A stretch of 64,000 nucleotides of DNA from Histomonas meleagridis (lineage: Eukaryota > Parabasalia > Tritrichomonadida > Dientamoebidae): assembly GCA_020186115.1 (NCBI GenBank), contig WSYJ01000185.1, forward strand, positions 62,001 to 126,000, given 5' to 3'. A program made the position numbers and the translations under genes. Position 1 is the stretch's first letter. Every line of letters starts with the position of its first letter. The notes under the pieces were generated by a model. That model was given only the letters and a program-made list of their open reading frames with translations. It was not told the DNA's origin and searched no databases. Below are positions 18,827 to 28,198 of the stretch, one piece after another.

Positions 18827-19559
18827 TTTTAGCCCTAAATTTTTGTATTGGAATTTGAATGCTTTACGAATTCCAAAACGGTTACACAGGGAAGGGTTCT
18901 TGTTGTTGCACAAAAAGAAGAATTTTTCTGAATATAAACAACTTTTTGAATGTATAATTTGTGCTCGAAAACGAAATTGGTGTTGTGCAAAATGGCGGTG
19001 AGGACTTTTCTGGGATTTAGGTGGGCTTTTCAAGAATAGCCAATGAGACTTTAATACAAGTCCTTGAGAGGGTACTTTTTGTCCATATAAATATGCAACG
19101 TGATTCGAACCAGCGCATCACATTATGATGATCTTGATCACAATCTGGATAACCGCTGACATTTGCCAGTCTTTCTCAATTTTTCTATAGACGAACAAAA
19201 AATATTATGTATTTAATTTTTTAAAAAATATATATAATGAATATATATAAAAAATAATATTCTTTGTCCTTCTCGCTTGTTTTAAAAGAATAAATTTCCG
19301 CAACCAAATTTTGTATAACCAAGATATCTTGTTTGTGTCACAAACTTTGTTGATAAAAATTAACATGTTTAAGGAATTCTTAAAAATACCAAAATGTTCA
19401 TGTAAGGCATTTTTACTTATTATAAATTATACTCAGATATCGTGGCTGTAGGCACATATATTTAATAATATAAGTTTTAAAACTGAACATTATTCAATTT
19501 CAAATTCAAACATTTGTTAAATAATAATTTATTACAAAAATCCATGTTTTCATTTATAG
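18827..19559. other. Intergenic, nothing firm
   Basis: This stretch lies between the starts and ends of two minus-strand genes. A T-loop-like TTCGAA at about 19103 is not accompanied by a tRNA cloverleaf. The rest is AT-rich spacer. Confidence 0.5.
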
Positions 19560-21344
19560 TCACGTTGGTTCGTCACAGTATTGTTCTTCTGTTGCATTTT
19601 TAATGATTTGGAAATCATTTTCGATTGTATCAAAATTGATTGTTGTGAAATCAACTGGGAAAAATGCGTTTTTCTCTTTCACTATGAGATCTCCGTCAGT
19701 ATATCTTTGAGATGAGTGAACCAACAAAACGTATTTTGCATTCATCATTTTTGCAGATTCGATTGCTTGTTCGATTGTTGTGTGCCTTAGCGCCTCTTCT
19801 TCCTCCGAAACGTAGTCCTCGTCTTTGAATGTTGCTTCATGGATAAGAAAATCGCAATTTCCAAATGATCTTTCCATCTCTCTGTGAAGAGGGTTTCTGT
19901 CACCGCTGTACACTATCCGTTTCCCTCCGACCGTGATGAGGCATGCCATTGAGTCTGGGACGTGTAAAACTTCACATGATTGAATCGTTGCATCTCCAAC
20001 TTGAACGGGATTGTTTGTACGCTGGATAATGTTTACTTTAAAGAAGTCATTTCCGTAAAAACTTTCATTAGATTTGACATATTTCGATAAATTGATCGGA
20101 CACATTAATGGAATCTGCTTGTTTGTATACTTAACACGATCAAATAGAAGGCCAATAAGACCAAATACATGATCGGAATGATAATGTGAAATCCAAATGC
20201 AGTTCAGATTTTTGAGAACTTCAATTGCTCCTGAAAAACCAAATTTGCGCTGAATCTGAGAAAGAGTTCCTGGACCACAGTCAAGCAGTATGAATCCAGA
20301 GGGTGTTTGAATCAGATGAGAAGAATTAGCTCGATGTGGGTATAAATAACCAGATCCAGTCCCAAGAACAGTTACACTAAATGTAGTTACAGGAGGTATA
20401 ACTTGTTCGGGGATGAATGGCTTATACTTAATTGGTGGAATTTTTATTCCATAATCCTTTTTAGGAAAGATCTTAAATGTTGATTTTGGGGTACACCCTA
20501 TAAAACCGTCCGGTGGCGGTTTGGGGTGCTCCATGGCCAGCGGTTGCATGTGACCGTTTGATTTTTGAAGCACTTTTTCGTAAAGGTTAAATGAGCTTTC
20601 GAACAAAACATCGCCTGTCTTTGGGAAGCAAAGGTTATTTTTAATTCCAGCAAACTTACTTATATAATCTGGATTGTATAGTATTTCGTCTGGAGTGAAA
20701 TGAATTGCAATTGAAAATTCTGATAGATCTGGAAGATCGTTAATATCGCTTATTTCTTGGCAATCAATAACAATGATACGATCTATTTGGATTTCAGGTC
20801 CAACAACCATATCAGATGTTATGATTTGTCCATTTTCTAAAGTTATTGATTCTCCATTTTTCAATTTTCTGAAAAGAGGACCTGATGGAACGCCAAGTTC
20901 TTTAGCTTTTTTAACATCAAAAGCACCTGGTGCATTTGGAAATTGAACTGTAAAACAAAAACTGTTTTTAAGTTCAATCCTTTTGAATTTGAGTCCTGAT
21001 GGCATTTGATTAAAAACGTCATCTTGATAATTTTTAAGATCTAAAACAGAAAGATGCTTTCCAAGTTGTTTTGGAAGAATAGAACTTAATTCTTCGTTGA
21101 TACTTGAATCAACACCACGCGGATTAAGTTCTTGAATGAGTTCAATCAAACCACTTATTTGTTGAGGGTTTACATACGTTGGAATTAAGCGTTTTGTCTT
21201 TGTTAATTTAAAAGGTTTAAGTTTGATTAACCTTTGGAATTCTTCTGGAATCCCAATTAGAAAGTCCATTTCTTCATACCTTAAAACAACGCAAGGATGT
21301 GAATCTTGTGATTGACCTGATACAATAATCAACTCAACTTTCAT
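19560..21344 (-). CDS. ELAC2: Ribonuclease Z, long form (ELAC2-type tRNA 3' processing endonuclease)
   Basis: The 594-residue protein has the two-lobed long-form architecture. The N-terminal half is a degenerate metallo-beta-lactamase-like domain. The catalytic C-terminal half starts with VTVLGTGSGYLYPHRANSSH and has LLDCGPGT, the Zn motif SHYHSDHVFG near residue 387, a later His in EVLHVPDSM, the metal Asp in YSGDRNPL, FLIHEATF, RHTTIEQAI and the final His in LLVHSSQRY. The enzyme removes 3' trailers from pre-tRNAs in nucleus and, in many eukaryotes, organelles. No mitochondrial-type leader is obvious. The ATG at 21344 is the natural start. Confidence 0.93.
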   Translation of the reverse strand: MKVELIIVSGQSQDSHPCVVLRYEEMDFLIGIPEEFQRLIKLKPFKLTKTKRLIPTYVNPQQISGLIELIQELNPRGVDSSINEELSSILPKQLGKHLSVLDLKNYQDDVFNQMPSGLKFKRIELKNSFCFTVQFPNAPGAFDVKKAKELGVPSGPLFRKLKNGESITLENGQIITSDMVVGPEIQIDRIIVIDCQEISDINDLPDLSEFSIAIHFTPDEILYNPDYISKFAGIKNNLCFPKTGDVLFESSFNLYEKVLQKSNGHMQPLAMEHPKPPPDGFIGCTPKSTFKIFPKKDYGIKIPPIKYKPFIPEQVIPPVTTFSVTVLGTGSGYLYPHRANSSHLIQTPSGFILLDCGPGTLSQIQRKFGFSGAIEVLKNLNCIWISHYHSDHVFGLIGLLFDRVKYTNKQIPLMCPINLSKYVKSNESFYGNDFFKVNIIQRTNNPVQVGDATIQSCEVLHVPDSMACLITVGGKRIVYSGDRNPLHREMERSFGNCDFLIHEATFKDEDYVSEEEEALRHTTIEQAIESAKMMNAKYVLLVHSSQRYTDGDLIVKEKNAFFPVDFTTINFDTIENDFQIIKNATEEQYCDEPT

Positions 21345-21622
21345 GAAAATGTCTTGGCCACATCTCCAAAATTTTGGAGATTTTGCTGTGAATTCAAGCT
21401 GTCATAACCGTATCAATTGAATTTTTCTATTGAGTAAAGTTATGATTTTAGCTACGATATAACGAATCTTTTTGTGTGAAAATTTTGCCTTTTTCTCAGC
21501 CAATGGAATGAGAAACTCTAATAGTTACATCATCCAAAACAAAACATTTGTTTAAAATATCCATATTAAGTTAAAATTTCGCAAAAATTAATATAACATA
21601 TTTATTCAAAAAAAAATCGGTT

Positions 21623-24600
21623 TCATTCACCAAAGATATCTTCATTTAATTTCTCTATATGGACTTTATCTATATCTTTCCTTTTTCTTTTTCTTACTAA
21701 TATAATCGTGATTACAATAATTATTGCTAATACAACAACAGCAGCGATTACAATGCCAATAATTTCCCCAACGCCTAAAGATTTAGTATTTCCTTCGTCG
21801 TCATATGAATAATCGGAAGAAATTTCTTCAGACATTGATTCTACTTCAGAAGACATTGGTTCTAAACATGAAGTTAAAACAATAGTATTATTTCTAGCAA
21901 CAAAGAACAACTCATTTGTTATGTTTGCATTAATAGTTTTAATGTTTGAACAATTTATCCATTTGTCCACATTAATTATTGATGCGTAAATTAACGGAAT
22001 TCCGTTTTCAAAATAACTTTCAATTGATTCAATACCAGAAGCGTTAACGATAACATTCAATTGACTTGGATTCTGAACTTTATTACCGAAACCAATGAAC
22101 GGGGCACCCGAATCCGAAATCTTTAATGTCATATTTGTAATATTATCCGAAATATTAATATTATCATTCGTTGATAATCTTGAAGCAGGTTCCAAAACTA
22201 ATGAATTATTTATATTAATTTTAATTGTTTCAACTTTAGCATTTCTTCTAATCAACAAATTGTTCACGTAAATTGGTATATAATCATTATTATTTTTAAT
22301 GGAAAGAATTGTTTTTGTTGTAACATTTGCTATTTCGATTGTATTAATTTCATATTTTGATTTCTTTGTAATAATATTATCAGTTGGTCTATATAATATA
22401 ACTCCACTTAATACATTTGATACATCAGTAATACCAATACCTATTTGATGAATAATTTTATTTATAGTTATTGAAATTGCTTTAATGTTATCTTTAATTA
22501 TATAATTCGTTAAATAATTAAATGCGTTTTCAATTGACATTTCAGTTGATTCTAAAACATTTTGAATTTTATTTATAAATGAAATAATTTTTTCGATTTT
22601 TGGAATATTTTTAATTATATAATTTGTCGGACTTTGTAAATATAATTCAGTTATATAATTTGATATATTATTAAATATTTTTGTTATATTATTAATATTA
22701 TATAAATATGGATTTTCATTAGTTTTATATATGTTTAAAAATTCAATAAATGAAATGTTATTATAAAATATTTGTTCAAATGTATAATTTATATCCCAAA
22801 ATCTTTCATCGAAATTATTTATTATATATTTTAATGTATTATTTGAGTTAATATCTTCAATTAATTTAATATAAATATTTATAATTATTGATGAATTAGA
22901 ATGAATCATTTCAAAGATGTCATATAATGTTGTTGATTGATTTTGTAATTTATTTATAATCGAATTAATTTTTATAAGTTTTTCTTTATTGAAAAGTTGT
23001 GAAAACATTTTAATTATATTCGAAATCAAATTGATGAATGAATCAAATGAATTGAACCAATTTAATTCTTTTAATATATCTAAAAATCCAAATTTTTTAA
23101 TCATTTGAGATATTTCATAACATTTCTTCCAATTAATTTCATTAAACAATTGTTTAATTGGTAAATCATTTTCATAATAATATTTTAATTGTTTAAACAG
23201 ATAAATATTTGATATAAATTCTTTGTCTTCTATTAAAAATGTTAAAATGTTATCTAAAATTGTTTTACTTTTGATATTAATATCAAATTCTTTTAATATA
23301 TTATCAATTAAATCTGTTAATGAATCATTCGGAAATGATTTACAAAATTCATAAATTTGATTTTTAATAAATTGATATAATGTTATATTAATTAAATCAT
23401 ATTGTGAAGCCAAATTAAATACTTCATCAATATTATCTTCGAAACATGAATATAATATATTTATAATTTGTTTTGATTTTTCATTTGTTATATTATATTT
23501 TTCATAAAGGAAATTATACATATTTAAATTATCACTTAAAATATTGATAACTATGTTTAAATCAGGTATAACTTCTGGTGAAAATAATTGAAGTATTCCT
23601 GAGACAAATTTTAATAAAGTTATTAAATTAGTTTGGATCTTTTCAATACGTAAAAATGGTGGAACTTCTTTAAAATCTAAAAGTTTTAATATAATTTGAA
23701 GAATTTGTTGTATTGGAGATATATAAGGTTGAATAACTTGATTTATAACTTCGGTTAAATAACCTGATTTCATTACATATAAAATTAATTCTTTATTAAT
23801 TAATGAAGTAGAATTAAATATATTCGATAAAGTTTTGATTGGTTCATAATAAATATTATTTAGATTAATATCATTATTGAAATTAGGTATTGTATATTTA
23901 TTATTTATAAATATATTTAATAAATTTATTATATTATTAACATTTAAATTAATTCCAATTTCAGAAAATATATTAACAATTTTAATATTATTTAAATGTT
24001 CAACAATATAATTAATAACATTTTTGACTATTACTGAATTCCAATTAAAAATAAGAGTTAAATCATCATTAACATATTGATTTATAAATATTTTAATGAG
24101 TGATATATATGAACTTATATCAGGAAGTTTAAAAATTTCAATTAAATTAATTTCATTTGTTAATATATTAAAAACATTTTGAATGTTTTGTTGATCTTTT
24201 TCTTGAACGAAGTTTGGAATTAAATTATTATTTTCATTAGAAAACGAACGAATTAAATCTATAACTTCATTAACAGTATAATTAATTGAATCCATTCGAA
24301 CTAAATCATTTAATGTTAATTTACCTAATAAAAATCCAATTGGTATATTAAAGTAATGTTTATATTCTGGAATTTCTTTATTAAATAATAATTTTATTAA
24401 ATCTGTAATACCAATATTTTCATTATTATAACTTTTTTCTAATATATTATATAAATTCATTGTGAAATTATTAATATTTATAATACCATTAGTGAAATTC
24501 TTTAATATATTATTTGGTGTTTCATTTAATAAATTAATGAATTTATTACATATTGTTGATATATTTAATGAAATATTATTAATTAATGGTAACTCAGAAA

Positions 24601-26470
24601 TTTTTGTTAATTTAGCATTAACATTAATAATTGTTTGTTTATATTTATCACCAAATTCTTTTAATATTTGATGAAGTTTATATACACTAAAATTATAATA
24701 ACTTTCATTAGAAACTATAAATAAGTTATAAAGATTATGTAATCCAATTATTTCATCAGAGTTATAATAATAATAGAAATTATAAAATGAATTATTTAAA
24801 TCCCAAAAATTGGGATCAACACTTTCAACAATTCCTTTTAATGAACTTCCTTCATTTAATTTAATTGATATGTTTTTAAATGCTGTTAATAGTATTGATG
24901 AATTATATTTAATGTCATCAAATAAATTACAAATTGTATAATTTTCATTTTGTTGTATCCTCAAAATAATTTTTTGTGTTATATTTAATATGTTTCGTAT
25001 TTTTGATTCTGTTTCATTACCAATGTAATCATTAATTTTATTAATTAATTTAATACTTAAATTATAAATTTGATTTAATATTTCATCAAATAAATTTATA
25101 TTAAAATTCTCTTTAAATAATGAACGAATCGATTCACTGATTTTACTGATGTTTATCTCTTTATACATATCATCATTTATCTTTAAATATGTTAAAAATT
25201 CGCGAAATTGTTTCGTGTCATCAAAATAATATGTAAAAATTTCTGTTAAATAATTGTTGGTTAACATATTAAATGAATAAAATAAACATGGTGAGAATTT
25301 TAATACATCGGAAACTGTTATTGGTAATACAATACCAAATGAATTATTCATAAAATTACTAAACATTATATTAATGTCTGAACTTAAATTTTTAAAATCA
25401 TTTGATAATGTTTCAAATGATTTAACAAAATTGGTATAATTGAGATAAATCGTTGAGTTTGGTATCATATCTGAAATAATTCTTATAATGTCACTAATCG
25501 AATTATTAACATTAACTATTTTTGTGATGTTTCCTAAATAAGTTTTTATAACTCCTATCGGAATTCCAACTTTTTCAAGGTAACAGTTCAAATTGAACGA
25601 GTCTGTTAGGATGTAAAGTAATGATTCAATGGCCATTTGAGTCTTTTCATTTGGTATGAACTTGTTGAAAAATAAAAATACTTCTTTATAGAAGTCAAGC
25701 ATTGATGTAAAAGCATAAAATTCAGAATGCGCAATGTTCATATCATCTTGAAATGTCATGTTCCGGAATTCAAGATCAGCTCTAACAAGTTGAACTTTAA
25801 ACCACATGGACTCAACAAATGGCTTAAAGAATTTTTGTATGAGTTGTGGGAAATATGGAGTTAATAACATAAATGTTTGGTAATTAATCAAAGATTGTTT
25901 CGTAAATTTAGATGCATAGTAATCAATTTGCTCAAATGATTGTTGGGGAATTCCTAAATCCGTATTAAACTGTTTTATTGTATAATTATTATCAGATAAA
26001 AGCATCAACAAATTACCAATGTTTTCAAGAGGAAAATGAAATTGTAATACATAATCAACAAAGTCTTGAAGATTAAATGAGTTGAAATTATTGTAAAGAT
26101 AAATCAAAATATCTTTCACATATTTCTCTGTTTCTCCATCAAGAACCTCAACGAAAATTGGATAAAAAATATCTGGGATTAAACCTTGTATTGGAAAACC
26201 GATTATTTCTTCAAGATTTAAAGGCATGCCTTTCAAAATGCTTGCAGCAAAAGCTAAAGAATTTCGTGTCTGATTTGTAAGGAATATAGGGATTAAGTTT
26301 TGACTATCGCTAGCGAAAGAATTAACTAAATTTACAATATCATCTTCTGTATATGTCTTATTACTAAAATCAAACAATGTAGTAATTGTGCCTTTACGTG
26401 ATAAAAATGATAATATCCTTTCTAAATCCAATAAAAAGCTTGAACAAGTCAGGAAGAAGATGAAAAACAT
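21623..26470 (-). CDS. Giant Asn/Ile-rich type I surface protein with internal duplication
   Basis: From the first ATG (26470, MFFIFFLTCSSFLLD) the protein has 1615 residues. It has a signal peptide, an ectodomain of about 1540 residues very rich in Asn, Ile, Tyr and Ser with many N-glycosylation sequons, a transmembrane helix (IGIVIAAVVVLAIIIVITII) and a short basic tail ending EKLNEDIFGE. The ectodomain is a tandem duplication: KTYTEDDIVNLVNSFASDSQ near residue 37 recurs as INYTVNEVIDLIRSFSNENN near 728, and PNFWDLNNSFYNF near 554 recurs as ERFWDINYTFEQI near 1223. The last ~250 residues look beta-rich and unique. Family unknown; the role is probably at the cell surface. Confidence 0.75.
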   Translation of the reverse strand: MFFIFFLTCSSFLLDLERILSFLSRKGTITTLFDFSNKTYTEDDIVNLVNSFASDSQNLIPIFLTNQTRNSLAFAASILKGMPLNLEEIIGFPIQGLIPDIFYPIFVEVLDGETEKYVKDILIYLYNNFNSFNLQDFVDYVLQFHFPLENIGNLLMLLSDNNYTIKQFNTDLGIPQQSFEQIDYYASKFTKQSLINYQTFMLLTPYFPQLIQKFFKPFVESMWFKVQLVRADLEFRNMTFQDDMNIAHSEFYAFTSMLDFYKEVFLFFNKFIPNEKTQMAIESLLYILTDSFNLNCYLEKVGIPIGVIKTYLGNITKIVNVNNSISDIIRIISDMIPNSTIYLNYTNFVKSFETLSNDFKNLSSDINIMFSNFMNNSFGIVLPITVSDVLKFSPCLFYSFNMLTNNYLTEIFTYYFDDTKQFREFLTYLKINDDMYKEINISKISESIRSLFKENFNINLFDEILNQIYNLSIKLINKINDYIGNETESKIRNILNITQKIILRIQQNENYTICNLFDDIKYNSSILLTAFKNISIKLNEGSSLKGIVESVDPNFWDLNNSFYNFYYYYNSDEIIGLHNLYNLFIVSNESYYNFSVYKLHQILKEFGDKYKQTIINVNAKLTKISELPLINNISLNISTICNKFINLLNETPNNILKNFTNGIININNFTMNLYNILEKSYNNENIGITDLIKLLFNKEIPEYKHYFNIPIGFLLGKLTLNDLVRMDSINYTVNEVIDLIRSFSNENNNLIPNFVQEKDQQNIQNVFNILTNEINLIEIFKLPDISSYISLIKIFINQYVNDDLTLIFNWNSVIVKNVINYIVEHLNNIKIVNIFSEIGINLNVNNIINLLNIFINNKYTIPNFNNDINLNNIYYEPIKTLSNIFNSTSLINKELILYVMKSGYLTEVINQVIQPYISPIQQILQIILKLLDFKEVPPFLRIEKIQTNLITLLKFVSGILQLFSPEVIPDLNIVINILSDNLNMYNFLYEKYNITNEKSKQIINILYSCFEDNIDEVFNLASQYDLINITLYQFIKNQIYEFCKSFPNDSLTDLIDNILKEFDINIKSKTILDNILTFLIEDKEFISNIYLFKQLKYYYENDLPIKQLFNEINWKKCYEISQMIKKFGFLDILKELNWFNSFDSFINLISNIIKMFSQLFNKEKLIKINSIINKLQNQSTTLYDIFEMIHSNSSIIINIYIKLIEDINSNNTLKYIINNFDERFWDINYTFEQIFYNNISFIEFLNIYKTNENPYLYNINNITKIFNNISNYITELYLQSPTNYIIKNIPKIEKIISFINKIQNVLESTEMSIENAFNYLTNYIIKDNIKAISITINKIIHQIGIGITDVSNVLSGVILYRPTDNIITKKSKYEINTIEIANVTTKTILSIKNNNDYIPIYVNNLLIRRNAKVETIKININNSLVLEPASRLSTNDNINISDNITNMTLKISDSGAPFIGFGNKVQNPSQLNVIVNASGIESIESYFENGIPLIYASIINVDKWINCSNIKTINANITNELFFVARNNTIVLTSCLEPMSSEVESMSEEISSDYSYDDEGNTKSLGVGEIIGIVIAAVVVLAIIIVITIILVRKRKRKDIDKVHIEKLNEDIFGE

Positions 26471-26841
26471 TTGACCCAAATTTCAGTTGGTTGCAACTTT
26501 TTTGAGTGTGCTGACCAAATAGCCTTTGAATCGTTGTGACATGAAATTTTAATAAAAACTAAAATATTTTGCTATCATTAAAATATATCAAAGAAAAAAT
26601 AGTATTAAAATATTGGATAATAATGTGAGATAGATATGTCAAATATATATCATAATTAATCTTACTTATCTTGAAAATACTCAAATAATTTTTTATTCCA
26701 ACACCAACTGTAATCCGAAAAAAGCCGATAAGAATTAACGGTGGATTAAAGAGAACGTTAATTGATGTATTTCATTTGACAAAACAAATTAATATATTTA
26801 AACTTTATTTACAGAACCAAACAAAGAACAACGCACATTTT
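26471..26841. other. Intergenic, nothing recognised
   Basis: AT-rich spacer of 371 bases between two minus-strand genes. No convincing frame or repeat. Confidence 0.5.
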
Positions 26842-27960
26842 CTATGAGAAATCCGTCGTCACAAATGGATGTTGCGCCAAATTTTCTGGCTGTAATCTAT
26901 CCAACGGGTCCAACGCCAATATCTTCTCCAAGAAGTCTATGAATATAATTCTTTTCGCTCTTTCTTCTTTTCTTTCTTCTTGTGTGTTACCGATTCCATT
27001 TTTATAATTCAATACAATTTCGGTTATGTTATCGTATTGGAATATTCGTGGAATTGGTATTGGGACTAAATCCTTTTCCATATAGTATTGGTCGACTTCT
27101 TTCAGTTGGCCATCGGGCGTGAAAAACTCTGTGTATCGTGGAGATGATTGCAACATCATTTCTGGAAACATCCCACGAAATTTGATGAAGAAAAGAAGCA
27201 TTTGGTACTCATCTTGGCCAGGAAATAATGGAATTCCAGTAAAGAGTTCAAATAGTAAACATCCAAACGACCATGTATCAATTGGATATGAATAACTAAG
27301 CTCTAAAATAACTTCAGGTGCTCGATAGTAACGAGACTGGATATAAAAATGGTTGGAAAGTGAAGAAAATTGTGAACTTCCATAATCAATAAGTTTGACT
27401 TGAGCTGAAAAACCATCGGCTAAAACAACATTTTCTGGTTTAATGTCGCAATGAATAATCTCACAACGTTTAAGAGCAATAAGAACTGTTATGAGATTTC
27501 GAGCAACACTTTGGATTAGGCTAAGACGAAGACCATGGAATTTTCGGCATTCAAGGACAGAATACAGATTAAGAGATAGAAGTTCCATAACAATGCAAAT
27601 ATGATCATGGTAATTAAACCATTCATAGAGGCGTGATATGCTTGACTGTTCTTCTGGTGTTGTGTTGTCCATTATACGCTTAAGAATTTGAATCTCGCTT
27701 TGAGCTTGTTGACGATATCTGTAATGAGATTTTGTGATTTTGATTGCTACTGATTGTGGTGCATTAGCCATTGGAGCCCCAATGTTATTGGCTTGATATA
27801 CATGACCAAATTGACCACTTCCAAGTTTTTGCATTATTTGATACTTGGAACCACTGGGACTTTCAATAACGTAATTCGTGGAAACAATCAGGTCGCCATT
27901 TGCGTTGTCATAACACTGAGGATTAACGGGGATATTGCTGGAGATGAAGTGCTGTGCCAT
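26842..27960 (-). CDS. CMGC protein kinase, DYRK/Yak1-like
   Basis: From the ATG at 27960 (MAQHFISSN) the protein is 372 residues, essentially a bare kinase domain. Motifs are the glycine loop KLGSGQFGHVY, VAIKIT with the ATP lysine, HCDIKPENVV as catalytic loop, IDYGSSQF in place of DFG and the activation segment FYIQSRYYRAPEVIL. The YIQSRxYR phrase marks DYRK-type kinases, which autophosphorylate the Tyr. SFGCLLFELFTGIPLFPG and a final ILALDPLDRL are CMGC-typical. AAAAAGTGGCA lies six nt before this ATG, which argues against the upstream in-frame GTG at 27972. Confidence 0.92.
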   Translation of the reverse strand: MAQHFISSNIPVNPQCYDNANGDLIVSTNYVIESPSGSKYQIMQKLGSGQFGHVYQANNIGAPMANAPQSVAIKITKSHYRYRQQAQSEIQILKRIMDNTTPEEQSSISRLYEWFNYHDHICIVMELLSLNLYSVLECRKFHGLRLSLIQSVARNLITVLIALKRCEIIHCDIKPENVVLADGFSAQVKLIDYGSSQFSSLSNHFYIQSRYYRAPEVILELSYSYPIDTWSFGCLLFELFTGIPLFPGQDEYQMLLFFIKFRGMFPEMMLQSSPRYTEFFTPDGQLKEVDQYYMEKDLVPIPIPRIFQYDNITEIVLNYKNGIGNTQEERKEERAKRIIFIDFLEKILALDPLDRLQPENLAQHPFVTTDFS

Positions 27961-27966
27961 GACAAT

Positions 27967-27977
27967 TGCCACTTTTT
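27967..27977 (-). promoter_or_regulatory. AAAAAGTGGCA element before the DYRK-like kinase
   Basis: On the minus strand AAAAAGTGGCA ends six nt upstream of the ATG. It matches the M3 core-promoter motif of Trichomonas vaginalis as I recall it. The same motif precedes ankyrin gene 2. Confidence 0.5.
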
Positions 27978-28198
27978 GAATTCGAGTTAATTCAAAAGAT
28001 TAGTCGCATCACAAATGGATTTTAGTGATATAATTCCACAATAATTTAATGAGAAATAATGAAAAATATATATAATAATAAACATTTAAAACGAATTTGA
28101 AATATATGTTATTGGAACGACAATTTTCATATAAAAAAATAATTTCACAATTCGATTTTCTGAACTTATAAAACGCAAACAAAACATTTACAAAACAA

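Noticed and set aside
18827-19033. 69-codon N-terminal extension of the initiator-binding protein
   Set aside because: It is basic and Phe-rich without family similarity; the protein starts naturally at the ATG at 18826.
19088-19165. tRNA-like stretch with TTCGAA on the minus strand
   Set aside because: The bases around the T-loop do not form a T-stem, and no acceptor or D-arm partner is found.
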